DNA from: Favolaschia claudopus
Taxonomy: Eukaryota; Basidiomycota; Agaricomycetes; Agaricales; Mycenaceae
Direction: 5' to 3'
Assembly (NCBI GenBank): GCA_037176885.1
Contig: JAWWNJ010000122.1
Location: 310,001 to 374,000 of the forward strand
DNA length: 64,000 nt
A program made the translations under genes and the position numbers. The notes beneath the pieces are model-generated. The model did not search any database. It was not told the DNA's origin and saw nothing but the letters and a program-made list of their open reading frames with translations. Positions 32,093 to 43,616 of this stretch are shown here, in pieces (position 1 is the first letter of the stretch; every line of letters begins with the position of its first letter).

Positions 32093-35000
32093 TTACAAGG
32101 ATGGTGCACCTCCAATGACTTTGAAACTGGCTGTCATCTCCAAAACAACATCAGACCATGCTTCGAGCAACTGTTCTTGATCTTCAGATGCCAACAAACT
32201 CAATCCCCACCACTTCATCCCAAGAACAATACAAACAATCCCTCCACGACCGCGCCTACACCAATCCTCATCGAGAATTCCATCCAGATTTCCTGCCTCT
32301 GCTGCAACAGCTTTGGGTTTGGTTGCATTCCACAGCTGGGTCATTTCATCTCCCCAGTTAGTCTTATCATTGCGAGGGCGATTTCCGTCTCCATCCGATG
32401 CACGAACCCAATTTTGGATCTGATCAGGGAATATTTCAAGAGCTGAATGCTGAGACGGCTTGCCACTCCGAATCAAAGCAGAATCCAGAGTAGCATATGC
32501 TTCTGCAAATGCCTGCCAGTCTTGCCCAAGCTCTACGATGTCGTACTCTGCAAGACCAACTTCAAGACAGATCTTCTTCCACCCTCCTTCAATTGCCCGG
32601 TGAATATTTTGACCCACACCAAATTTGCGGAGTGCTTTTGCTTGAATAAGCATGGATTTGATGCCTGCCTCAATAATATCCAAGTCAGATATGTTGAATG
32701 GCAGGTCATACAAGGGGGAGCCTGGGTCTGCCTCAGCAGACTGTTTGCCCATTTGGTGTGCCAAGCCAACAGCCAGAAGAATTTCAGATGCTTGAATGTG
32801 TGACAGAGCATCTTCATTTCTGGGAATATGAGGATTGGTGCTCATCCACTGCACCACTCCTTTCCATGAGTGTGGACCCTGAGTGGCAAAGAAGCCAGGA
32901 TTGACTCCGACAACTTTATCCCATGTAACCCATGATGGCATGGGTTCCTTGTGTCCACGAGCGTTTCCTGACTAAGACATTTTTAGAATGGTTTGATAAA
33001 TTCAATGAATAAAAGTCAAACATACAGTGTAAGAGAACACCTCTTGAATGAGAGAATAAAAAGGGGGGTAGGATGAGAGTGATATCAAGTGTGACTCCCG
33101 CTCATGACGACTGGGGATTGAGCGCGGCTTTGGTCTCTTGCCACTTCCCTTGCTGTTTTCCGGCTTGGTTGATGTCTTTGGTTTTGGAGCCACCGTTTTC
33201 TGTGGCCCAGTCACAGGAGTCTTGGTTTTCTTGTTCTGTGGTGGCTTTTCCCTTTCCTTTTCCTTTCCCTTCCCCTTTCTTGCATTCCTGCCAGCATGCT
33301 CCACTTCCGCGCCGTCATCATCATCATCATCATTCTCAGTGTAACCACTCTTCTTTCGCTTCAGATTTTGAAGCCTCGTACGCTGATCCTCTTCTTGCTT
33401 TTTTTTGGCCTCTGCAACTTTGAATGTCAGCGGGTCTTTCCCTGCCTTCTGACGAGCTTCCCAGTGTTTATAGATTTTGGATGCCTCCTCCTTCACCATA
33501 CGTGATGGGTCCTGAAGACCGAAATTGGAAGGAAGTGATGAACTTGTAACCAGCTCTCGAGCACCGGAAGCTGTGGCCATAGCACCCCAAGGAGCCTTGC
33601 GTGACCCAGTTGCCATACCTGAGAATTGTTTTGACCTTTTCCTCCATTGGGTGCAAAATGAATATCACCCTCTGGAGTTGTATGCGAAATTATGACAGTA
33701 AAGATCTTTTGAATGCTGACCAAAGTAAAAAAAAGTTAGTGGCGGAGTTTGTGAACTGTCTAATGAAAATATGTACCTTGATAGTGGGCCTTTATCCAAG
33801 GCCCGAGCAATGGCCTCATTGGCTTCTTCTAGAGCGCTCATACCAGCTGTTGTGTTCATCTCAAATTCAACACGGAGATGGGCAAAGTTTTCCCCCATAG
33901 TTGAAATGAGCAACTGAATGAGTGAACCTACGGGGGTTGCCTCAATTGACATTCCCTTCAGGATGTAAACCAGCAACAGAATTGATTTGGGCGAAGGAGG
34001 GGGGATGAGAGACCGTGAAGCCACCGGGCGCTCGATGATAACAAAGCCACCATCTTTGCGGCCCATGAATGCCTATTCGCAAATCAGTAAACAATATGCA
34101 ATAGATCTAGAGCAATCAGAACTCACCTCATAAGGCCGGTCAACAAAGCTACGCCCCTCCAACTTCTTCCGAGCCTGCTCCAACGCGTGGTGACATCCCA
34201 CACAAAGGAATGGAAGTGAAATAATTTTCTTCGATGTTTCAGTGATGCACAGGTTACAGATTCCCTTTTTTTTTTTGAATCCTCGTTATTTGCCCTTCGT
34301 CCCTGAAGACATGGTAGGCATACTCTGTACTCGAAGTTGCATAGCTATTTGGTAATTGTGCATAATTTGGTAATCTGCGGTAGTCTGCAAATCACGCCTA
34401 CATTCGGCAGTGATGAACGTATGCACATGATGTGCGTGAGTAATGGTAGCTGGGGGTCTAGGCCTCAAAGGGGGCACTGGTGAGTAAAGTATGATGAGAA
34501 GGTGATGATCATTCCCAGCCTCTGATGCGCAATCTGACTTCCTGATGGCCAACACCCCAGCCACCCGTTCCTCCTTCTGATCCATCATCATAGTCCTGTA
34601 TCCAGACTGATGGAATTCCCTTTCTCGGCACAGTGCAGTGATGTTTCTGTTCTCTTGGTGGCCCCCATCGAAACTCCCAAGCCCTTTTCTTGGGATAAAC
34701 CAGCCCGGATTCCCAGTCCGGGGGGTTTGAGTATGACCGCAATACTGTGAAATTGAAATGTGCTGGCCGCCGGGTGATTGCCAGCTGTGATCCGAGGATT
34801 TCTGAGTGATGGTGGGAAGTGGGAAAGAATGACTGTTTTTGGTATTGGTCACACAGTGACAAAGTTGGAAAGATGATCAGATGGCCGGAAAATCGGTGGT
34901 GGTGAAGCCGAGGAGTGTCAAAAGTGTTATCTCCCAGGAGGGTGGGGGGTTCGAACTGCTGCCCAAAAACTCCGTCAACAGTTGACGTGTTGAAACGCCG

Positions 35001-35646
35001 CACAATGGACCACTCCACCATTGTGCCCCGTACAGATTCCCTTATCGCATTCAGGCTCAGCACACATATATAAGTGGCCGCCGTCTTGACAGATAGAGCA
35101 CAGCTGTTGGGGTACACATTAAAGCACAATGTAATGAGTTCAGGTCAACCACATACAATGGCACCACCATCATTGAGTCCAGGAAGAAGCCGTGCGAACC
35201 CCAGAACAGAAGAATGAAGAGATAAAACCTCCTGCGCAGCAGGGGCATAAAGAGGTGGATACGGAGGGGTCTCTGACTGAGCTGCCGGCAGTGAAGTACG
35301 GTTGACAGGGCTTGCCCCTCCCCCGAGAAGTTTCCGAGGGGCTGGGCCTCCAGTCGCCGAACTTGCCTTGAGAACATGGGCTTTCTTGGGCTGCTTTCCC
35401 GAAGTGGTTGGCCGAGGATTAACCTGCAACCCATGTTTGCGCAGTAGTTCAATCGATTTACCCCCAGTGTGGGGTATCCCAAGGTTGTTAAGGGTTTTTG
35501 CCTTGTTAAAGGCTCCTGAAACAGTCCCTGCCAGAGCCGGGCTCCCTATGGAGAATAAGGATCCCACTGAGTAGGCAGAGTGAAGTAAAAGACTTACCCT
35601 GTACCCCTGTTTGTGGATTACGTTGAGGGTTCTTGGTTCTGGCCAT
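32093..35646 (-). CDS. Multi-exon accessory gene divergent from the TET/JBP gene, Cys clusters
   Basis: I do not recognise the family. Splice-consistent exons are 35646-35598 (MARTKNPQRNP), 35545-35157, 35103 to about 34980 (a PHD-like Cys cluster: LCSICQDGGHLYMCAEPECD, ICTGHNG), an exon ending at 34127 (ICNLCITE, FLCVGCHHALEQARKKLEG), 34072-33777, 33715-33669, 33618-33026 (Lys-rich, poly-Asp, PQNKKTKTPVTG, probable nuclear localisation) and 32971-32093. The last exon is a globular alpha-rich domain (FFATQGPHSWKGVVQWMS, EGGWKKICLEVG, GILDEDWCRRGRGGIVCIVL). The middle, 34980-34290, has a long open frame (WESGLVYPKKRAWEFRWGPP) whose splicing I could not settle. A run of 11 A on the coding strand (34266-34276) must be 10 for the flanking frames to join. 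Its position beside TET/JBP and KDZ genes suggests a transposon-encoded chromatin or DNA-binding factor. Confidence 0.65.
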
Positions 35647-35754
35647 TTTTAGAGCAAACGAAGAGGGAGAAGATGAAGTAAAAGAGAGAGAAGTGTTTTG
35701 CCGAAAGCGTGGGAACGACTCCAAAAATGACTCATATGCCTCAAGCTGAAAACA

Positions 35755-36240
35755 AAAATGTGAGTATCTCACTCAATTCTTTGTCGTTTCCCGTGAACTA
35801 AACGACGTTCTCCGAGCCCAATGACCTCCCCACTTTGCCCCGTAGTCAGAATTGCCGGCTTTGCCGTCGGCGGCGCGAATCGCCCCCATCTTTCCCACCA
35901 CTCACAGCACACCCCAAACAAAAAGGTCAATATCTCAGTCAAATCTTCGTCGTTTCCCCTGAACTAACAAACGCCCTCCGACCTGAACATCTCCCCCACC
36001 CCACCCTGTGTTCAGAACCGCCGGCATTGACGCCCTTCGGCGGCGCGATTCGCCCCCATCTTTCCCACCACTCACAACACCCCCAAAACAAAAAGGTGAG
36101 TTTCTTCCTCAAATCTTCGTCGTTTCCCCTGAACTAACAAACGCCCTCCGACCTGGACATCTCTCTCACCCCACCCTGTGCCCAGAACCGCCGGCATTAA
36201 CGCCGTTCGGCGGCGCAATTCGCCCCCATCTTTCCACTGA
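35755..36240. repeat. About 168-bp tandem repeat, three copies
   Basis: GTCGTTTCCC(C/G)TGAACTAA recurs at 35783, 35949 and 36119. Units share CGGCGGCGC(G/A)A(A/T)TCGCCCCC, and the first copy is the most diverged. The repeat occupies the intergenic region between the divergent accessory and TET/JBP genes. Confidence 0.85.
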
Positions 36241-36890
36241 CTGATCCCTACTGAGTACTCACTGTACCGATGTTTTCTACTCTACTCTAAATTCATAAAC
36301 CATTCCAAATTGAAACGTATTCAGTCATAAAAAATTCTTGTAACATTATTAAAACTCTGAGATGATGTCGAGTTGAGCTTTAAAATCTTGCGAAACCTTC
36401 AAGGTATTGTTCAGTTTCCGAAACCCAAGAGCTTGTTTACCTGGACATTGCAACCATGAACTCCGAGTTGGAATAACAGCGCAAGGGAGATACTGTACCA
36501 TCTGGTTTCAACTTACGATGCATCCGGAATTGTACATATTCACAGTAATGCGAAATTGACAATCTCAAATTCCGGGTCAACCTCATGATCGTAACAGTAA
36601 CTCAGAATCGATCTTTTCAATGTTTTCGAATTCAGATTCAAATTGAAATGTGAGTTCAGTTGAGTTTAACTGGATCTTGTTCCACCCTGCATTGACAATC
36701 CGCACTTCAACCGTTGAAGTCAAATTAAATGACTTGAATTGAGGGGTGAGGTTAAACCTCAGTTTAGGGTTAGCACCACTGCCAGACCGCAAAATGCGCC
36801 CATTGGGCTGTTAATAGTAGGAAACTAGAGTTCTAGTACTACAAAACCCATCTAGTTACTACAAGTTAAGGTAAGGAGAATATATCTACT

Positions 36891-36969
36891 TTGCACTCCA
36901 TTGGTGATTTTCTCGTGCACCTAAGGGGGTGCACAACCCCTCAGGCTCAAAATCACCAATAGAGTGCAG
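36891..36969. repeat. Nested inverted repeat (hairpin)
   Basis: TTGCACTCCATTGGTGATTT pairs with AAATCACCAATAGAGTGCA, with a single mismatch in the stem. An inner GTGCAC...GTGCAC pair flanks a G-rich loop. It lies in the long intergenic region of the KDZ element. Confidence 0.8.
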
Positions 36970-37456
36970 TACAAAAGGACACTGACATACACAGCTACTA
37001 AGAGTGAGACCGGAAAAGCATGGTGACTGGCTCTTGAAAAGTCCATCTACCTGAACAGCAATAGTTAGTAAGAACCCCTTGTCTGAATTTGACGTACCCT
37101 GGGTTAAGAGACGGGGTGTTTCTGCAATGGTGGTTAGTATGATGTCTCGAGTTGAGTTTCACATACCCTGGTTGTTCATTTGCAAGTCTAAACAAACGAA
37201 AAAACATGATGTAAGTTTTATTGTTTAAATGAAAGGGAAAAAAGGTTGAAGTGAGACCAAATATGAGTGACAGGTGCACAGAGGTTGCCCCAAATATGAT
37301 GATAACAGAGACAATAATGCAAAGACTCGCGGAATGAGGATAGAAGATAGGCAAGAGTAAGGGAGAGGGTGCTGTAGGGGGGAGGAACATTGACAGAGTT
37401 CTGGATGGCTTGAGTGTATAATTTTTTTATACAAAAAACAAAGCATACCAGGACTG

Positions 37457-37760
37457 AAGTGGGGCATGAAGATAGGAGGTGGGCAGACACAAACAAAGCA
37501 TACCAGAACTGAGGTGGGGCATGAAGATAGGAGGTGGGCAGACACACATAGTGTCAAATCCCATTGAAGAGTTTTGCTAAACTTAGCAGGCCACCCAACG
37601 AGCCATGAAGGTGGGCAGACACACATAGTGTCAGATCCCGTTGAAGAGTTTGCTAAACTTAGCAGGCCACCCAACGAGCCATGAAGGTGGGCAGACACAC
37701 ATAGTGTCAAATCCCGTTGAAGAGTTTCGCTAAATTTAGCAGGCCACCCAACGAGCCAGC
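37457..37760. repeat. Compound tandem repeats (about 54 bp x2, then about 76 bp x3)
   Basis: GTGGGCAGACACACATAG starts at 37534, 37611 and 37687, each followed by CCCGTTGAAGAGTTT-like sequence and GGCCACCCAACGAGCC. Two shorter units with GGTGGGGCATGAAGATAGGA lie at 37457-37530. All are between the accessory gene and the dioxygenase gene. Confidence 0.9.
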
Positions 37761-38330
37761 TCATGCACCTCCAAAACCTTGCACTTGGCAAGGCTGGCAA
37801 GGACACTCATGAGTATTCCCCCAGATCCAAAGTATATCCCCCAGAACTCGAAATGTTGGTAGATGGAGGCACAAATAAAGAAAGAAAGAAAATGGGTGAA
37901 AGGTACCCAGCCTTGGCGTCTCAGTTCTATAGTTGAAAAGAGAGTTCCTCACTCTACTGCTGAGCCACCGTGCAGATATGTGAACAGTATGATACAAGGG
38001 GTGATCAAATCCTTGTCAGGGACTGCCTTGAGAGCGTGGGGCTCTAGCAGTAGAGGGGTAGGCAAAGAAAGGAAGAGGAGGGAGGGGGAGGACAAAAACA
38101 CAGGTACTGAGACTCACTTAGTGAAAACTTGATGAGTTCAAAGCAGATGCAGAGATGATGGTGGTAGAGAAGAAAGAGTGTCATTTGATATGATGGGAAC
38201 AAATTGATTTATATCTTTGATCTCATATATTGATCTATCAAATCATTGTTGCATGATCATCAATAGAATCCATCAAAGAGTTGTGATCATCTTTCCTCCT
38301 CCTGCTTGTTGATCTAGTGTTCTAGGCATC

Positions 38331-39642
38331 ATGGTTCACCGGGAAAGCAGAAAGCGGGGCCGTGATAAGAAAAGGGACCAGCAAGTCCTGCCAGATATAA
38401 TGGACGTCATGCAATACCATGTAGACCAGCAGCTGGTTGGCAGGTAGAATTGTACTTATATTGATTTTCTTTGACTTACGTATTTGGTAGATTGAAACTC
38501 AACATTGAGAGTCGGCCCGATATGCCGGGGTTCGAATCCTTAACTCCACTTCAGCAAGCCATCATTTCCGCAGTGGCACCAATCCAAGTATAATATCTTG
38601 CATTCTTTTTCAATTCTTTGTTGAAAACCCTCTTACTAGTTGAGATTGGATGGGATATTGAGGAATATTTAAATGCTTCTGACACCAAGCGGCTCCGAAT
38701 GTTCCCGGTACCCAAGATTGGAAATGTGCAGAAGCCTGCTACCTTTGTGGATTCCCAGGGCCGTTACGTTGCATGGTACTTCCCAGGGCTCCTCGGAGAT
38801 AAACAATTGGTGAGTTGGATATCATATGATGCTTCTCAGGCTCACTAGTATAGAAAAAAATCAATGAAGCAACACAGGGATTGGACTGCATGCTTGCTCA
38901 AAGTGTTAAACCGAAAAAAACAGAGCAGGCATCTAGTAGCTGGCGGAACGAAATCCAAAATTTTGTCGCTGGCACAACTGCTGGTGGATCATTGAACTTT
39001 TCCTCTGGTTGGTTTGCACCAGGACACTCAGTGAGCAGGCCAGATATTGATTGATGTTTGAGAGGATAATGATTGGCTTTTGTAGTCCTCCCGGTACCTC
39101 ATCAAGCCATCTCTAAACACAGCAGAACCAGCAGCGAACAAGTGGCTCAAAAAGTGATGTCCTTTGAGAAGGACCTCAACTTGATTCTTGGTCTCACTCA
39201 TCCTGTCCTTGCAGTCGCTGCAAAACAGGTCCAGGATATACTCAAGTCTCTGGCACACACCTCAGAGACATCGTCATTTTGGAGCTCCACATTTACTGGA
39301 ATTGCTGTGATTGTTAACAGACTCACTCCACCGCACAAGGATCGGGGCGGAGATGTGAGTTGGTATGACCTTTTGGTTTCTGCAGCCACTGCTAGCAAGG
39401 CAGAGTTGGAACTGAAGGAGTTGGGAGCTCATCTTGACTATAGACCCGGGACAGTTGTATTGCTTTGCGGGAAAATTATCACCCATTCCGTTGGGTCCTG
39501 GGAGGGTGGTGATAGAATATGTCTGGCACATTTCCTTAAAAAGAATGTGTTTGATAGGCTGAACATTCCTGATGTAGGGTGGTCACTCAGGCGCGATGAG
39601 TTGCGTCCAACAAAACGCCGTTGCACTCTAGCTACATATTAG
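38331..39642 (+). CDS. TET/JBP-family 2-oxoglutarate/Fe(II)-dependent dioxygenase
   Basis: The family oxidises methylated bases in DNA (5-methylcytosine to 5-hydroxymethylcytosine and beyond) in the nucleus. Five exons agree in phase: 38331-38443, 38491-38587, 38645-38809, 38854-39030 and 39086-39642, about 370 residues. Upstream blocks include PATFVDSQGRYVAWYFPGLL and SSSWRNE...SSGWFAPGHS. The catalytic core has VIVNRLTPPHKDRGGD, with Fe ligands His (39334) and Asp (39340), then YRPGTVVLLCGKIITHSVG with the distal His (39484), and GDRICLAHF with the 2-oxoglutarate-binding Arg (39514). All key residues are present. In the last exon a run of five A (39149-39153) must be six to join KPSLN...NKWLK to VMSFEKDLNLILG, a 1-nt break that could be an assembly error or a real frameshift. 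It lies 0.7 kb upstream of, and in the same direction as, the KDZ transposase. Confidence 0.85.
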
Positions 39643-40311
39643 GTACCCTGTGCTCTAAACCCTTCCACTGAATCTTGTTGGGATCAAGCAATTTTTTTTC
39701 TGCAAAATGAACAAAATTGATATCAATCTACAATACATGCTGTATGAGAAAGATGAAGAAAATACCTTTTATTTGTGCCATTCGAAATAGATTGAGTTGC
39801 CTTCCTTTTGGCAAGAAGCTTATCGGGTTTTTCACAGCTTTTCTTCAGAGCTGCTAGCATCCTCTCGTCATCATTTTTAGGCAGCTTTGTGTTGTGAATG
39901 CCCTGATATGGAGAAGGTCGTGTATAGGACCTTGGTGGAGGGGGGACAACAATGATATCCGGGTCTGCATTGAAGCCATGTCTTTCGGACTCAATGTTTT
40001 TTTTTGAGACTCATCGGTGTGGCTTGTACCAGCGACGTCTTTTGGGGACCTGCATCGGTGAGCTGCCAATGTGCCACGGTATGTGGGTTGATGTGAACAA
40101 GAAGCTCCCAATAAACAACTTCAATCAAATTTGCCATGAATCACGTAACAGCTCACACTTGTCAATCAAACCTCTGGATGCCGCGCGAACCAAAGACTGA
40201 CGGGGAGAATCTCAGTAGAAACAAAAACTGAAAGTCAGGGCATTCATGTCTTTGAACCTGTGCGGACAAGAGCAGGATATGTGGGCCAAAAGCCCCACAT
40301 AGTCTCGCCAT
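39643..40311. other. Spacer between dioxygenase and KDZ transposase genes
   Basis: AT-rich spacer with no supported gene. Short ORFs on both strands lack motifs. It probably holds the terminator of the dioxygenase gene and the promoter of the KDZ gene. Confidence 0.4.
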
Positions 40312-43003
40312 ATGAGCGGCCAAAGTCCCCATCCAAATCACCCTCCAAAATCATCTGCCAAACAGGCTAATTCACACTCTACACATCTTTTGGACACCCC
40401 TCCCCCTGCATTCGATGATCCTGTTCCATCTGGCAGAATCAGGAGCCGAGGAAAGGTGAGTAAAACAATTCTTTCCCCTCATTATTTATCAATATCATAC
40501 ATACAAGACTTCAAACGACTACCTTCGTGAATGGAAGGAAAATTCCAGAGCTCAATATCTGAAGCGCATGGTAGACACCGAGGCTTTACCGGCTTCTGGA
40601 TTGCTCTGCACCCGGTGCCAGGATTCGTTAGGCATCTTTCGGTGTGATCATTGTACTGGGCAAGCCCTCTGGTGTGGCCCTTGTTGTCTTACAGTTAATC
40701 GAACCTCTCCATTCCATCACCCCAAAAAATGGAATGGCAAGTTCTTTGAAAAGGTGGATTTAGACAAAATTGGGCTTACCATTTTCTTTGGTCACCGTGG
40801 GGAACCCTGTCCCAGTCTACGTGCATCGGAATCAGTCCAAGACAACCTGGACAATGATAATGCTATCGAGGATGATGGTGATGAAGCATGGGAAGATGAA
40901 ATCCAGACCGGTTTCATAGGTGACAGGCTGCGCTTTGTACATACAACTGGGATATTTGTACGGCGGGTGGGTTGGTGCTGCTGTTCAGATGAAGGGGGAG
41001 ATACCCTTCCACATGACCTTCAGCTTTTGGATGCCAAAATGTATCCAGCATCTTCGAACAAACCGTCTACCGCATTTACCTTTAATGTCCTGGATGACTT
41101 TGCCCTCGATTCGCTGGAGTGCAAAACAGCTGCTCTTACGTTTTTGACCAAGTTGCGGAGAATGACCAATTCAGCATTTCCTTTGTCCACACCAGTCAGT
41201 CTTTTGCACAACTGTTAGCGCATGTTAATATTTTTTTTTTCAGAATGTTTATGCTGCTTTCATGCGGTGTTCAAGGCAGTTCAGAAACCTGAAAAACATG
41301 TTGAGAGGAGGCCTAGCACATGAGCCAGATCGCACTCGAGCTCCAGGAGATCTTGCAATGTTCTGTGTAATGTGTCCCCAAATTAGGAAGAATGTCTCAC
41401 TTGAGGAATACGAGAAGGCAGATGATCGGTGTGTTGTCTACTCCAAAGTCATTCTTTATTAATATTTATATTAGAACATTATACGGCCCCCAAGTTGTGA
41501 CAGATGGAAACTTCAAGTTGGATAATCTGAAGATGCGGAACCCACAGGATGATGTTCGTCTTAGTGATGGACAAATGTTCTGTGTCAAATCTGCACCATA
41601 TGAAGACCACCTGAGAATTACTCCCCAAAGAAAACAGGTGCGATTGAAAGTGGACTTCGATTGACTCTGCGTGACCTGTCTGTGCTATAGAGGTCCGGCT
41701 CCAATGATCATCAGGCTGTGAATGAAACAAATGTTAAACGTAAAGATGTTGATACCACGGGTATTGGTGCTTGTGCCTGTGCCCGCCATGGATGTTTTTA
41801 TCCACATTCAGCGGTAGGCTTCAAAGCCGGTGAAAGGTGACTTGATTCCCCCAGCAGTAATCACATCAAACTGATGCCTTCCTGTTAGACAGTCAAATAT
41901 GGACTACTCAGCTTCAGAGGTCATACGCCAGATTCCAGATTCAATCAAAGAACTTCTGTTCATATATGATGTTGTCTGCCAGTGGGTCGTATATTGGGCT
42001 GATCGGTTTCAGACGGGAAAATATTTACATGTACATTATCGTGATGATTTGAAACTAACAGCTGCTGTGGGAAAATTTCACCTAGGAGCCCACATTATGG
42101 ATTGTTTCTGGAAGTATTCCTTGAACTTCATTCAAGGCGCGGGAGAGGTTGATGGAGAAATTCTGGAAACATTGTGGGCACCGTTGGACAAACTTGTGGG
42201 AAGTACAAGAAACATGTCCCGTGCTCATCGTCAAGAGATAATAGATGAACATATGAATGATTCCAACTGGAAAAAAATGTGTGGAGCTGGTATGAACCTT
42301 TTGACTTGTCCTAAATCATTATTGTTTTATTGATTTACTATTATATTACTCCAATAGTTGCCTCATTGATTACAAAAATGGACCGGGCTAGAGAAGGGTT
42401 GCAAACCGTTCAAGAGGCATTTGATCAGCTTTCAAGTCACATAGGTGAACACTATACGGGCCAATGGGAGCAAGAGGAGCAAGAAGCTTTTCAACCTGGA
42501 GGCATTGGGACAGAAATTTACAAGGCGGAAGCAGCAAAGGGTATTTTCTCTCTTTCGAGCTAAGAAAGATGAACTTGATTCCTTTACAGAGCCAGGACTG
42601 ATTGAGACGTGTTTAAAGTTGACAGAGGACGAGAAAAAAAACACAAGGAAATCTCTCTGGATCTGTGCGGCTTATTGCAGATGGACTCCATATTGAACGT
42701 GCACAGTATGTCCTGATAAGCGGCAGATCTCTAACTAAGCTCATATCCTTCTAGATTGAAACTTCAACGATTTACCTCGTCACTAGGGCGGCATCCAACA
42801 GCAGCGGAACAAAGACATCTTATCACCAAACAAGATACCCTCCACAAGAGGGAAGTCAAATTTGAGAAGTCAATGCTTCACTTCATCCCAAGGGTATTCC
42901 GATCCGCGAAATCCGGATATCACCTCGAATTTTTGTTTTCAGCGACTTCGGCAGACCCCTCCCCTCATGGTTGCCGTAATATTCCCATATGCGGCAGCTT
43001 CAC
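40312..43003 (+). CDS. KDZ transposase with N-terminal CxC2 cysteine cluster
   Basis: Exons in agreeing phase are 40312-40455, 40508-41194, 41244-41428, 41475-41637, 41691-41836, 41889-42289, 42358-42540, 42590-42705, 42755-42893 and 42943-43003. The CxC2 zinc cluster shows LCTRCQDS, FRCDHCTG, LWCGPCCL, HHPKKW and FGHRGEPCP. The transposase core has FMRCSRQFRNLKNMLRGG, GDLAMFCVMCPQIRKN, VTDGNFKL, CARHGCFYP, MDYSASEV, FIYDVVCQW, VGKFHLGAHIMDC and GEILETLWAPLD, matching the RNase H-fold KDZ family. The C-terminal part has GRHPTAAEQRHLITKQD. A run of eight A (42634-42641) must be seven to join EDEKK to GNLSGSVRLIADG. The last exon(s) after 43003 could not be followed, so the C-terminus is uncertain or lost. 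It lies directly downstream of the TET/JBP dioxygenase. Confidence 0.88.
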
Positions 43004-43562
43004 GTAAGTTTTTCCCACCGGCTAATTTGGTAGCTTTATCAAGTTTATGTATTTTCGGACTTAACATCAGCATTTGAAGCAAAGAACCTGTTGTTTTGCA
43101 CATTTCCATGTACCTGCACTGTGCAAAATTGATATTTCTGAATGTCAGCAACCTGTCTTCTGGACCAAACAACAGCATATACACTGATAGCCGAGGCTGC
43201 CGAGAGGCTTGACAGTGGTCAAACCGATCTGACAGTAGTGGCCAGAGTTGGACCTGAAGCTGAAGCACTGAAATGCCAGAATAAGACTGTAGAACAGCAT
43301 ACATAGCATATATTTGCTGTATACAACACTTAGAACCGAGTTCCAAAATTTTGTATGAAAGTTTTTTTTTCAGGCTGAGGGGACCCCCCCTCCCCTACAT
43401 CTATATAAGGAAATTTCTTATCTCGGAAGGCCCTTGCTTCATCCAGACTCACGCACTGTCACATGGTGTGACAGATGACAACAGCGATGTTGAGATGGAG
43501 GATGAGGATCGGCGCGGATCGGCGCGGTTCTGGTGTGTGTTGCATCAAATTTCCTTAAAAGT

Positions 43563-43616
43563 CAGCAACCCGTTTAGGTTGCTGCCTTTTTTGGTAGCAA
43601 CCTAAACGGGTTGCTG
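43563..43616. repeat. Strong hairpin, 24-bp arms and a six-T loop
   Basis: CAGCAACCCGTTTAGGTTGC (43563-43582) is mirrored by GCAACCTAAACGGGTTGCTG (43597-43616), with loop TTTTTT. One mismatch occurs near the loop. It sits exactly where the Gypsy sequence to the right is cut off. Confidence 0.9.

Noticed and set aside
35835..36244. Pro/His-rich ORFs in the intergenic region
   Set aside because: They follow the 168-bp tandem repeat and differ between frames; the repeat explains the open frames.
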